From: Mucilaginibacter yixingensis
GTDB lineage: Bacteria > Bacteroidota > Bacteroidia > Sphingobacteriales > Sphingobacteriaceae
NCBI RefSeq assembly: GCF_041080815.1
Contig: NZ_CP160205.1
Span: 3,472,001-3,536,000, forward strand
Length of the DNA stretch: 64,000 nt
Direction of reading: 5' to 3'
Positions 1 to 7,859 of the stretch are shown piece after piece. How positions within the stretch are numbered: position 1 is the stretch's first letter; every line of letters starts with the position of its first letter. A program made the translations under genes and the position numbers. The notes beneath the pieces were generated by a model, which saw only the letters and a list, made by a program, of their open reading frames with translations, did no database searches and was not told the origin of the DNA.

Positions 1-726
1 TTAAAAGGTACGCTGCACAACCACAGCACCTGGAGCGATGGCGTCAACACGCTGGAAGAAATGGCCCTGTACTGCCGTGATGAGATGAAACTGGAGTATC
101 TGGGTATCTCAGATCACAGTAAAACTGCGGTTTATGCCAAGGGGTTGAGCATCGAGCGTGTGCTGCAACAGCATGAGGAAATTGACCATCTTAATAAGAA
201 ACTCGAGAACTTCCATATTTTCAAGGGAATTGAGTCTGACATTTTGGGCGATGGCGCGTTAGATTATCCAGATGAGATTTTGGCCAGGTTTGATTTCATC
301 GTGGCTTCTGTACACAGCAACCTTAAAATGAGCGAGGAAAAGGCTACAGCCCGGTTAATCAAAGCCATTGAAAACCCATACACCACCATGCTGGGGCACC
401 CTACCGGCAGATTGCTATTGAGCCGCGCCGGCTACCCTATTGACTATAAGAAGGTGATTGATGCCTGTGCCGCCAACAATGTGGTCATTGAAGTGAACTC
501 CAATCCGTTACGTTTGGATTTGGATTGGCGCTGGCACCAGTACGCCCTAGATAAAGGCGTGTGGCTATCCATCAACCCGGATGCCCACCGAAACGAAGGT
601 TTCCACGATATGCAATTTGGCGTGCTGGTTGCCCGCAAAGGTGGTTTGAGTAAAGAGCGCTGCCTGAATGCCCAATCGCTGGCTGATATCAAAAACTTTT
701 TTGAACAGCAAAAAGCCAAAAGATAA
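1..726 (+). CDS. polX: PolX-type DNA polymerase/3'-5' exonuclease, C-terminal PHP domain (5' truncated)
   Basis: The reading frame is open from the first base, so only the C-terminal ~241 residues are present; the polymerase beta-like and helix-hairpin-helix parts lie outside the window. What remains is a PHP phosphoesterase domain: metal-ligand motifs TLHNHSTWSDG near the left edge, GISDHS, GIESDIL, IVASVHS, LGHPTGR and the terminal SINPDAHR follow the order known for PolX PHP domains, which give family-X polymerases 3'-5' exonuclease and AP-site processing activity in base-excision repair. A stand-alone PHP hydrolase is the alternative but the fragment reads through the edge. A heptose nucleotidyltransferase gene follows after 15 bp, so co-transcription is possible. 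Confidence 0.85.
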   Translation, partial: LKGTLHNHSTWSDGVNTLEEMALYCRDEMKLEYLGISDHSKTAVYAKGLSIERVLQQHEEIDHLNKKLENFHIFKGIESDILGDGALDYPDEILARFDFIVASVHSNLKMSEEKATARLIKAIENPYTTMLGHPTGRLLLSRAGYPIDYKKVIDACAANNVVIEVNSNPLRLDLDWRWHQYALDKGVWLSINPDAHRNEGFHDMQFGVLVARKGGLSKERCLNAQSLADIKNFFEQQKAKR

Positions 727-741
727 GTCGATATTTACGAT

Positions 742-1242
742 ATGGACAAAACCATCAAAAAACACATTCAAGAGAAAATCAACAGTTTGGAGATTACCCA
801 ACAGAACGTTGATTTCTGGAAGGCAGAAGGCCTGAAGGTAGTTTTTACCAATGGCGTTTTTGACCTGATACACCCCGGTCACATTACTTACCTGGCAGAT
901 GCCGCCGCACAGGGCGATAAATTGGTAATTGGCCTCAACTCAGACAGCTCGGTAAAACGCCTGGGTAAAGGAGACGACAGACCAATTAACGACCAAAATG
1001 CCAGAGCTTTACTTTTAGCGGCGTTCTTTTTTGTTGATGCCGTGGTCATCTTTGATGAGGATACGCCACACAACCTCATCACCACCCTAATGCCAGATGT
1101 TTTGGCCAAAGGCGGTGATTATACCATTGATACTATTGTAGGCGCTAAAGAGGTAATGGCCAGCGGCGGTGAGGTAAAGGTGATTAGCTTTGTTGATGGA
1201 TTTTCGTCAACCGCTATTATTAAAAAAATAAGACAGCGTTAA
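742..1242 (+). CDS. rfaE2: D-glycero-beta-D-manno-heptose 1-phosphate adenylyltransferase
   Basis: A 166-residue single-domain nucleotidyltransferase of the cytidylyltransferase fold. The nucleotide-binding HxGH-type signature is seen as TNGVFDLIHPGHITYL (about residues 36-51), followed by GLNSDSSVKRLGK and RPI, typical of the RfaE domain II / HldE C-terminal half. It makes ADP-heptose precursors from heptose 1-phosphate for lipopolysaccharide inner core. In Bacteroidota this half is usually a separate protein, as here. Its TAA stop overlaps the ATG of the following GT9 gene by one base, so the activating enzyme and a transferase that could use ADP-heptose are translationally coupled. That pairing strengthens both calls. 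ATG at 742 is the first in frame after the PolX stop. Confidence 0.88.
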   Translation: MDKTIKKHIQEKINSLEITQQNVDFWKAEGLKVVFTNGVFDLIHPGHITYLADAAAQGDKLVIGLNSDSSVKRLGKGDDRPINDQNARALLLAAFFFVDAVVIFDEDTPHNLITTLMPDVLAKGGDYTIDTIVGAKEVMASGGEVKVISFVDGFSSTAIIKKIRQR

Positions 1243-2213
1243 TGAAGATATTGGTTATTCGCTTTAGCTCTATGGGCGATATTATTTACACTACTCCCGT
1301 GGTGCGATGCCTGAAACAGCAACTGCCGGATGCCGAAATACACTTTTTAACCAAGCCCGCCTTTAAATACATTTACGATAATAATCCGCATCTGGATAAA
1401 CTGCTGCTGCTGCAACCCAAACTGGCAGACACGATAAAAGAGATCCAGGCTGAACATTACGACTACCTGATTGACCTGCACAGCAACCTGCGCACACGAA
1501 TCATCAAGTTGCGCACGGGCATAAAATCATCAACCTACAATAAAGAGCGTATTGGCAAATGGCTCACCCTCAAATTTAGGTTTAAGCTAATCAAGCCCAC
1601 ACATTTGGTAGATAGATACCTGCAAACCGTAAAGTTTTTAGGGGTAAAAAACGATAATCTACCTATTGATTATTATATCAAAAATCAATACCAGCTAACT
1701 GATCTGCTACCGGCATCGCATCAAAAATTTGTGGCATTTATTATTGGCGCCACCCATTTTACCAAGCGAATGCCTAATGAAAAAGTAATTAGCATCTGCC
1801 GTAAAATAAATAAACCAATTGTATTACTTGGCGGCAATGATGTAAAGGCCAATGCTGATGAAATAGCGGCAGCCCTTGGCCAACAGGCTTTTAATACCTG
1901 CGGTGTAACCACGCTCGATCAATCGGTATTCCTGGTTTCGCAAGCACAAAGTATCATTGGTTTTGACACCGGCCTCACCCACATTGCCGAAGCTTTTGAC
2001 AAACCTATCGCATCAATCTGGGGCAGTACTGTACCAGAACTACTTGGCGTACAGCCTTATAAAGTAAAGCAATCTTTAACCGCTGGCGTAAATTTGCCTT
2101 GTCGCCCTTGCTCAAAATTTGGCCGGGAAAGCTGTCCGCAAGGCCATTTTAAATGCATGAATGACATTGATGAGCAAAAGGTTGTAAATTTTACCATAAA
2201 CAGTTCTGTATAA
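1242..2213 (+). CDS. Glycosyltransferase family 9 (ADP-heptosyltransferase-like)
   Basis: A 323-residue protein starting MKILVIRFSSMGDIIYTTPV, the N-terminal signature of family 9 glycosyltransferases (WaaC/WaaF heptosyltransferases). The C-terminal half carries IGFDTGLTHIAEAFDKP, the conserved sugar-nucleotide region where the D-T-G-x-x-H pattern binds the donor. A cysteine-rich tail (CRPCSKFGRESCPQ) is common in Bacteroidota homologues. The family adds L-glycero-D-manno-heptose to the lipid A-Kdo core at the cytoplasmic face of the inner membrane. The ATG at 1242 shares a base with the preceding rfaE2 stop. Exact acceptor position (heptose I or II) cannot be read from the sequence, so no gene symbol is given. 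Confidence 0.85.
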   Translation: MKILVIRFSSMGDIIYTTPVVRCLKQQLPDAEIHFLTKPAFKYIYDNNPHLDKLLLLQPKLADTIKEIQAEHYDYLIDLHSNLRTRIIKLRTGIKSSTYNKERIGKWLTLKFRFKLIKPTHLVDRYLQTVKFLGVKNDNLPIDYYIKNQYQLTDLLPASHQKFVAFIIGATHFTKRMPNEKVISICRKINKPIVLLGGNDVKANADEIAAALGQQAFNTCGVTTLDQSVFLVSQAQSIIGFDTGLTHIAEAFDKPIASIWGSTVPELLGVQPYKVKQSLTAGVNLPCRPCSKFGRESCPQGHFKCMNDIDEQKVVNFTINSSV

Positions 2214-2251
2214 GCATTTAAAATTTGCATTTTTATATGCAGATAAAAAGA

Positions 2252-2878
2252 ATGAAAAAGTTAGCTTTTTGCATGGCCGCTCTGCTTATTTGCAGCATTG
2301 CCCATGCGCAGCGTAAGTTTGAATACGGTTTTAGGATAGGCGGAGGCATATCTACCCAGTCTACCACCAGCCCAACTTTACTTTCAACACAGGTTATTCG
2401 CACCTTTAATGCAAGCCTGGTTGCCGAGTATGCTATTCCGCGTAATTACTTTTTACAGGCCAGCGTGGGCATCAACAACAAAGGGGTTACCAATTTTGAA
2501 GACGCATTAACCACCACCAATCATATCACTTACCTGGAACTGACAGTGGATGCGCTGCACAAGTTTAAAGTTCCGTCTTTAGGCAAATTTCTGGTGGGCG
2601 CGGGGTTCTATACCGCCATGGCTAACGGTGGCACATTTGATTATGAAACGCCTAACAGTACCAACTCAGATAAGATCGCCTTTGGTAACGATAACGACTT
2701 TAGAAAAAATGATGCCGGCCTTAACCTCATTACCGGTCTGGAATTGAATAACCATCTCACATTTAATATTGGCTACGATTTTGGCTTAACAAACATTGCA
2801 TCGCAACCCTTGAAAGACAGTGGGGTGAAGAGTGTTTACAACAGATCAATCATGGTTGGCCTGGGGCTAATGTTTTAA
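2252..2878 (+). CDS. Secreted outer-membrane beta-barrel protein (porin/PorT-like family)
   Basis: About 208 residues with a clear signal peptide (MKKLAFCMAALLICSIAHAQ, cleavage after AHA). The mature part has alternating aromatic/polar strands such as YGFRIGGGIST, YFLQASVGINNKG, LGKFLVGAGFYTA and HLTFNIGYDFGL, and ends in an aromatic residue (SIMVGLGLMF), as expected for a small outer-membrane barrel that is inserted by the BAM complex. The ATG at 2252 is preferred because it begins the signal peptide; the frame is also open to a TTG at 2225. Function is not identifiable; transport, adhesion or structural roles are all possible. It follows the GT9 gene by 38 bp. Confidence 0.7.
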   Translation: MKKLAFCMAALLICSIAHAQRKFEYGFRIGGGISTQSTTSPTLLSTQVIRTFNASLVAEYAIPRNYFLQASVGINNKGVTNFEDALTTTNHITYLELTVDALHKFKVPSLGKFLVGAGFYTAMANGGTFDYETPNSTNSDKIAFGNDNDFRKNDAGLNLITGLELNNHLTFNIGYDFGLTNIASQPLKDSGVKSVYNRSIMVGLGLMF

Positions 2879-2896
2879 ATCGGCCCTTCATTACTT

Positions 2897-3385
2897 ATGA
2901 AAAAACTATTGCTCATCAGGCATGCAAAAGCTGCCCATCAGGACGGGAAAGACTTCAAGCGACCACTGACAGACCGCGGCGTGCGCGATTCACTCACCAT
3001 GGCCGATCAGCTGCAAACCATGCATCTCATACCAGAGCATGTATTAGCCAGCCCTGCCTATCGCACCAAAGCTACTGCCGAACTGATATTTGAAAAATTG
3101 GGTATCAAGAGCAAAGCTTATAACGATTTTATTTACGAGGCCAATACCCATACCCTGCTCAACATTATTGCCGGATTGCCCGATGAATACAACTTTGTAG
3201 CCATTGTGGGGCATAACCCCGGCATGAGTCAGGTACTTTATGAGCTAACCGGCGAAATGATAGATATGCCTACCGCAACTGCCGCCCTGCTGGCCTTTGA
3301 TTTTGACGAATGGGATATGGTGAGCAGCGATACCGCCAAGCTGGCCTGGTACGGCACCCCGAAGGGAAATGAGGCTTTTGAGTAA
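2897..3385 (+). CDS. sixA: Phosphohistidine phosphatase SixA-like, histidine phosphatase family
   Basis: A 162-residue member of the phosphoglycerate-mutase-like histidine phosphatase superfamily. The RHG-type catalytic motif is LLIRHAKA at the N-terminus (residues 4-11), with the second conserved region VLASPAYRTKATAE and the second catalytic histidine in IVGHNPGMSQVL. The length and the RHAKA variant match SixA, which removes phosphate from the histidine of Hpt domains in phosphorelays. That is worth noting because a hybrid kinase with an Hpt domain is encoded at 51.9-54.5 kb, though a link is only inference. It lies 18 bp after the barrel gene. A small-molecule phosphatase role cannot be excluded. 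Confidence 0.8.
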   Translation: MKKLLLIRHAKAAHQDGKDFKRPLTDRGVRDSLTMADQLQTMHLIPEHVLASPAYRTKATAELIFEKLGIKSKAYNDFIYEANTHTLLNIIAGLPDEYNFVAIVGHNPGMSQVLYELTGEMIDMPTATAALLAFDFDEWDMVSSDTAKLAWYGTPKGNEAFE

Positions 3386-3401
3386 ATCAGCCTTCAGTAA
3401 A

Positions 3402-4502
3402 TCACACCGTCAAACTATACATCTTGCCCGGTAACGAGCGGATCACACCCTGCATTTCCATATTCAGTAAATCCATAGCTAAGGTGCTCATGGGCATCCG
3501 GGTGCGAATAGCCAGCTCATCAATAGCCAGCGGCGATTGATTGGCACGAATGGCATCAAACACTATACGCTCGGTATCAGTCAAGTCTGTAAATAAACTT
3601 AGCTGCTCTACCGGTTTTGCGGCGGCATTTTCTTCCCAACCCATACTGAAAGCAAAATCCTCAATACAACTTAGCAAACTGGCTTTATTATGCCTGATGA
3701 GGAAGTTGCATCCTTCAGAATAAGTATCGCCTATACGACCAGGAAATGCAAACACATCACGGTTATAGGAGTTGGCAATCTCGGCGGTAATCAATGCGCC
3801 GCCTTTTATGCCTGCTTCTACCACAATAGTCGCATCGGCCATACCGGCCACAATGCGGTTACGAGCCGGAAAATGCTCACGATTGGGAACGGTTCCTGAT
3901 AAATATTCGGTTAAAATACCGCCGTTTTGTTGCATTTTCTCTGCCGTAGCCCGGTTAGGTGCCGGGTAAAACTTATCCAATCCGTGGCCCAGTACGCCTA
4001 CTGTGGGGATATTCTGACGCAGGCATTCTTTGTGAGCTATTACATCAATGCCCAGGGCCAGTCCACTTACTACCAGCACGTTGTAGCGTTGCAGATCGGC
4101 CATCAATTGCTCGCAGATCTGTTTGCCATAATCGGTACTGTTGCGGGTGCCGACTATGCTTACTACACGTTGCATGTTCAGGTCAGCATTGCCTTTACTA
4201 TAGAGTAAAATCGGGCTATCATCGCAATTTTTCAGTCGTTTGGGGTAGCGGGCGTCGGTATAAAACAACACGTCAACCCCATGCTTCTCAATAAAGGGCA
4301 GCTCTTTTTCGGCGCGAGCCAACGCCTTGGTAAACGCCTCGGCACTTAATCGTTTCTCTGAAACACCGGGTACTTTACCCAGTTTGGCAATAGGTGTTTT
4401 GAAGATTGTTTCGGCATCACCCACATAAGAGAGCAGCGTTTTGGCATAAACCGGACCAACATTGTGGACCTGCGATAAGGCGATCTGATAAAGTAGAGAC
4501 AT
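3402..4502 (-). CDS. dprA: DNA-processing protein DprA
   Basis: A 366-residue protein with helix-hairpin-helix-like N-terminus (IALSQVHNVGPVYAKTLL), the central Rossmann-fold DprA domain (VSIVGTRNSTDYG, VVSGLALGIDVIAHK, GHGLDKFYPAPN, FPARNRIVAGM, GGALITAEIAN) and a C-terminal winged-helix region (about the last 60 residues). DprA binds incoming single-stranded DNA and loads RecA in natural transformation; it is also conserved in bacteria not known to be competent. The ATG at 4502 is chosen because it starts the conserved MSLLYQIALS segment; the frame extends 20 residues upstream to 4562 but that stretch is AT-rich and not conserved-looking. Convergent with sixA (16 bp gap). Confidence 0.9.
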   Translation of the reverse strand: MSLLYQIALSQVHNVGPVYAKTLLSYVGDAETIFKTPIAKLGKVPGVSEKRLSAEAFTKALARAEKELPFIEKHGVDVLFYTDARYPKRLKNCDDSPILLYSKGNADLNMQRVVSIVGTRNSTDYGKQICEQLMADLQRYNVLVVSGLALGIDVIAHKECLRQNIPTVGVLGHGLDKFYPAPNRATAEKMQQNGGILTEYLSGTVPNREHFPARNRIVAGMADATIVVEAGIKGGALITAEIANSYNRDVFAFPGRIGDTYSEGCNFLIRHNKASLLSCIEDFAFSMGWEENAAAKPVEQLSLFTDLTDTERIVFDAIRANQSPLAIDELAIRTRMPMSTLAMDLLNMEMQGVIRSLPGKMYSLTV

Positions 4503-4612
4503 TTTGCTAAAAATACAAAAAGCTAATATTTTGAGCAAAATAATTGTGCAACTTCTAATCAATTTATCATTCTGCTTCTTATATTAGTTTATCTAATTTG
4601 TAATCTATTTTT

Positions 4613-5092
4613 ATGCATAAATCTAACCTTACTACTTTTAAAGCGGTATGTTTTGTATTGCCGGCATTGGCTTTGTATTCATTTTCAAATAAGCACAAGC
4701 AGATTCAACCAACAACCGTGAAGCTCACCGACACAACACTAACAGAGCGCTTTAAGCCTCTTTATTCCTTTATGATGAGGACGGTGCGTTACCCTCTGAC
4801 CGCCAGGGAAAACAATGTCATGGGTCGGGTTGTGGCAATTGTTACGGTTGACGATTCCAGCCATATTAGTGAAGCTAAAATACTAAGAGGAATTGGCAGC
4901 GGCTGTGACGAAGAAGTAGTAAAAGAGATCAGATTATTTAAAAACGATTTGCCCACTGTTAAGCCGGGCGTATATAAATTGCCAGTGCTATTTCTCTTCG
5001 ATGGGGAAAAGACGCCACCCCTACCCGCCGAATTTAAGAACGATAAAAACTATCTTGACGAGATGGTATTTATTGCCCATGGCACAAAATAG
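4613..5092 (+). CDS. TonB C-terminal domain protein (energy-transducer-like)
   Basis: A 159-residue protein with a hydrophobic N-terminal segment (about residues 10-26) and a TonB C-terminal-like domain: YPLTARENNVMGRVVAIVTV, then ISEAKILRGIGSGCDEEVV and KLPVLFLF, matching the pattern YPxxAxxxxxxGxV...VDxxGxIxxxxVlrGig..cDeEa of Bacteroidota TonB-C proteins. It lacks the proline-rich periplasmic linker of a full TonB, so it probably does not span the periplasm. Many such short TonB-C proteins are secreted or inner-membrane anchored with unknown partners. It is divergent from dprA and stands alone, followed by a palindromic repeat before rsmG. Confidence 0.65.
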   Translation: MHKSNLTTFKAVCFVLPALALYSFSNKHKQIQPTTVKLTDTTLTERFKPLYSFMMRTVRYPLTARENNVMGRVVAIVTVDDSSHISEAKILRGIGSGCDEEVVKEIRLFKNDLPTVKPGVYKLPVLFLFDGEKTPPLPAEFKNDKNYLDEMVFIAHGTK

Positions 5093-5231
5093 CTAAAGCA
5101 TAAAAATATAATGCTACTCTGTCGACGCTGACACTATAAATGTCAGTGCATAAAAAAAACCTGCCGGTATTCGATAGGGATTTTTTATCTAAAAAAAATG
5201 GCTAATTACCCCCAATGTATATACTATTTGG

Positions 5232-5354
5232 CCATTGGGACGAACGGCGATGATTGTGAGGTGGGGTGACGAAGCAATCTCGTCGCAGGACTAATTGCAT
5301 GCGACGAGATTGCTTCGCGCTCAGTCCTCCCCAAGGCCCTGCTCGCAATGACAG
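5232..5354. repeat. Dispersed inverted repeat, family A (copy 1)
   Basis: In the 309-bp gap between the convergent TonB-C gene and rsmG. Inner arms GACGAAGCAATCTCGTCGCA (5268-5287) and TGCGACGAGATTGCTTCG (5299 on) are complementary; the right outer end is GCTCGCAATGAC (5341-5352), the hallmark of the family. The left outer end is degraded. Just to its left, CCCAATG (5211-5217) and CATTGGG (5233-5239) form another small palindrome. No coding sequence is seen in the gap. Confidence 0.75.
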
Positions 5355-5401
5355 GACTTTTTAATTATATAAACCCAAACCGCAATTTGAGTTAATTACT
5401 A

Positions 5402-6028
5402 TCAACCTTTTACGTAGATGACCTGCTTGGTTTCAAAAAACTCTTCAGCAAAATAATCTTTCAGATGATATTGGTTTACCTTCAGCTTTGATTCTGCAAT
5501 TTCTTGCGATAAGTCGCCGCCTTTGAGGTATAATATACCGTTAGCCAGTGTGTTACGGCCTTCTTTATTGAACTTGCCTTTTACCCATGGGTAAAAATCT
5601 TTTAGCTGCGTTACCGCACGCGATACCACAAAATCAAATTTACCGGGTACGTCTTCGGCGCGGGTATGGGCTGCGGTCAGGTTTTTCAGGCCGATGGCCG
5701 AGGCTACTTCCTGCACCACTTTTATCTTCTTTCCGATAGAATCAACCAAGTGAAACTGCGTTTCGGGGAACATTACAGCCAGTGGAATGCCGGGGAAACC
5801 ACCGCCGGTACCCACATCCATCACACGCTCGCCGGGTAGAAACTGCATCACTTTGGCAATACCCAACGAGTGCAACACGTGGCGCTCTATCAGCTGGTCA
5901 ATATCTTTACGGGAAATAACGTTAATCTGCTCGTTCCAATGAGCGTACAGAGCAGGCAGCTCATCAAATTGTTGCTTTTGCTGCTCGGTGATATCAGGAA
6001 AATATTTGAGAATCAGGTTAGAATTCAT
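5402..6028 (-). CDS. rsmG: 16S rRNA (guanine527-N7)-methyltransferase RsmG
   Basis: A 208-residue class I SAM methyltransferase. The N-terminal region NVISRKDIDQLIERHVLHSL is the RsmG signature, followed by the SAM-binding motif VMDVGTGGGFPGIPLA (about residues 75-90) and FDFVVSRAVTQL. The enzyme methylates N7 of G527 in helix 18 of 16S rRNA using SAM; loss is known to give low-level streptomycin resistance in other bacteria. The start overlaps the end of the sigma-factor gene upstream by 11 bp, so translation is probably coupled. Length is as usual for the family. Confidence 0.93.
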   Translation of the reverse strand: MNSNLILKYFPDITEQQKQQFDELPALYAHWNEQINVISRKDIDQLIERHVLHSLGIAKVMQFLPGERVMDVGTGGGFPGIPLAVMFPETQFHLVDSIGKKIKVVQEVASAIGLKNLTAAHTRAEDVPGKFDFVVSRAVTQLKDFYPWVKGKFNKEGRNTLANGILYLKGGDLSQEIAESKLKVNQYHLKDYFAEEFFETKQVIYVKG

Positions 6029-6623
6029 CCTTTTTCATGTGGCTAACAATGCTGCTAAGCAAGTAGCGGGCTTTAAATAACTGGCCTTTAACCGTGCCAA
6101 TGGGCAGATCAAGCTGCTGGGCAATCTCATCATAAGACAGCTCATCAAAATAGCGCAGCGTAATCAGTTTATAATACCGCGGGGGCAGGCCTTCAATCAA
6201 TGTTTTCAACTCTTGCGATTGCTGGTTTTTAATCCAGCTCTCTTCAGGGTTCAGTATATCAGCTTTAATCTGCAGCGGGCGCTCATCACCTTCATCGTCC
6301 ATCAACCCGTTGAGCGATAGCGTGTGCAGCTTCTTTTTGCGAATAAAATCAATGCAATTATTGGTAGCCACTCTGAACAACCAGGTGCTAAAGGCGTGGC
6401 TGGGCTGGTACTTGTCCAACTTTTCAAAAGCCTTGCCAAAGGTTTCTACGGTTAGGTCCATAGCGTCCTCTTTATTGTTCACCATTTTAAGGGCCATAAA
6501 ATAAATGGCGTCTTTGTAACGGTGCATCAAATCGGCGTAAGCCTTTTGGTCTCCATCCAATGCTTTTTGCACCAGTTGGAAATCGTTTTTTGCGTTCTCG
6601 GTGAAATTTGAGTTTACTTCCAT
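6018..6623 (-). CDS. ECF-type RNA polymerase sigma factor
   Basis: A 201-residue sigma-70 family protein with region 2 (DLMHRYKDAIYFMALKMV, then TFGKAFEKLDKYQP and FSTWLFRVATNNCIDFIRK) and region 4 (LPPRYYKLITLRYFDELSYD, EIAQQLDLPIGTVKGQLFKA) and no regions 1 or 3, i.e. the ECF layout. Such factors direct RNA polymerase to alternative promoters, typically for envelope stress. No anti-sigma factor is adjacent: its 5' end overlaps the GT2 gene by 10 bp and its 3' end overlaps rsmG by 11 bp. The tight embedding between a membrane glycosyltransferase and an rRNA methylase suggests constitutive or translationally coupled expression, which is inference. Confidence 0.88.
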   Translation of the reverse strand: MEVNSNFTENAKNDFQLVQKALDGDQKAYADLMHRYKDAIYFMALKMVNNKEDAMDLTVETFGKAFEKLDKYQPSHAFSTWLFRVATNNCIDFIRKKKLHTLSLNGLMDDEGDERPLQIKADILNPEESWIKNQQSQELKTLIEGLPPRYYKLITLRYFDELSYDEIAQQLDLPIGTVKGQLFKARYLLSSIVSHMKKDEF

Positions 6624-7738
6624 TGGGTGGTTTTTATAAAGTGCCCAATCAAACCAAAAATATTCAGATAAAAATAATAGAACAGGTCTAAAAACGGCAA
6701 GAAAAACAACAGATCTTTCCCCCTCAACTTCCTGAATATTCTGATGTAAACCGCCAGTTGTATTCCTAATCGAAGTAGATACAAACTTAATGCCAGTAAA
6801 GGTTCGACCTTAAAACTGAACGAAATGATAAGCATGATGTAGAAAAGAAACCCACTCATTGCATCGGCAGTGAGTAAACGCCTGTGCCCGTTGCGGTACA
6901 ATTTCCCCACTCCCATGTGTCTCTTTTTCTGACGGTACCAGGATTGATAAGTAGTTTTGGCCTGACTATAGGTAAACGCACGTTTGTCAATCTCAATCTG
7001 CACATTGGTTGATGTAGCGTTCTGATTTACAAACAGATCATCATCGCCAGAAAGAATATGCATGTGCGACGCAAAACCTTTCGATTTAAAGAAAAGCGTT
7101 TTAGTATAAGCCAGGTTACGCCCAATACCCATATAAGCATCATGATGCAATGCGGCAGCCAGATAACTCATGCCGGTCTTCACCGTTTCAAAGCGGATAA
7201 ACAGATTCATCAAACCACGCTTGCGTACGTATGGCGAGTAGCCCAGCACAATCTCAGTACCCGGCTGCTCAAAATTGCGGGTCATCAGTCGAATCCATTG
7301 GTCGGTAGCCGGCTTACAATCTGCATCGGTAAACAGCATGTGCTCGTGTTTGGCCGCTTTAATACCCATGGTAAGGGCAAATTTCTTCCCGGTTTTAAAG
7401 CGATCGTGCTCGGTTACAGTCACCACTTTTAAACGCGGATATTTTTGCTCCATATCCATCAGCAGCATATCGCTACCATCGTATGAGCAATCATTTATCA
7501 CCACTACCTCAAAATCGGGGTAATCTTGTTCTAGAATTGACGGGAGATATTCGCTCAGGTTGCGCGCCTCATTACGGGCCGCAATAATAACCGAAACGGG
7601 GATGGTTGGCGTTTCATTATCATCGGTCTTGATCTTGTAGGCCGATAACCGGTTATACCTGCCTACCAGGAAAAAAACCTGAATAATAAAGAACAGATTT
7701 ACTAAAACAACAATACCGGCGTGCAGATAGGGTTCCAA
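6614..7738 (-). CDS. Membrane-anchored family 2 glycosyltransferase
   Basis: A 374-residue protein with an N-terminal membrane segment (about residues 7-26), a GT-A domain (VSVIIAARNEARNLSEYLP, VVINDCSYDGS, the DxD-like TDADCKP, and GDDDLFVNQ as acceptor region) and a C-terminal hydrophobic part (about residues 295-365). This resembles Bacteroidota enzymes in the GT2 group with a catalytic cytoplasmic domain and membrane helices. Donor and acceptor are unknown; candidates include envelope polysaccharide or glycolipid synthesis. First gene of a minus-strand set GT2-sigma-rsmG with overlapping ends. Confidence 0.82.
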   Translation of the reverse strand: MEPYLHAGIVVLVNLFFIIQVFFLVGRYNRLSAYKIKTDDNETPTIPVSVIIAARNEARNLSEYLPSILEQDYPDFEVVVINDCSYDGSDMLLMDMEQKYPRLKVVTVTEHDRFKTGKKFALTMGIKAAKHEHMLFTDADCKPATDQWIRLMTRNFEQPGTEIVLGYSPYVRKRGLMNLFIRFETVKTGMSYLAAALHHDAYMGIGRNLAYTKTLFFKSKGFASHMHILSGDDDLFVNQNATSTNVQIEIDKRAFTYSQAKTTYQSWYRQKKRHMGVGKLYRNGHRRLLTADAMSGFLFYIMLIISFSFKVEPLLALSLYLLRLGIQLAVYIRIFRKLRGKDLLFFLPFLDLFYYFYLNIFGLIGHFIKTTQWK

Positions 7739-7840
7739 AGTCAGGGTCGAAAAAATAAGTCGTAAATCTCTTAAAAATCAATGAGAATACGCCATACGTA
7801 ATGTAAATAATCTAATGACGATAAAGCGCTTATAATTTTT

Positions 7841-7848
7841 TAATTTTG
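7841..7848 (+). promoter_or_regulatory. Candidate Bacteroidota promoter box for tgt
   Basis: TAATTTTG matches the TAnnTTTG box. It ends 11 bp before the tgt ATG, so transcription would begin only a few bases before the start codon, giving a nearly leaderless message. No good -33 TTG element is seen at the expected distance. Confidence 0.5.
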
Positions 7849-7859
7849 CGGTCTTTATA

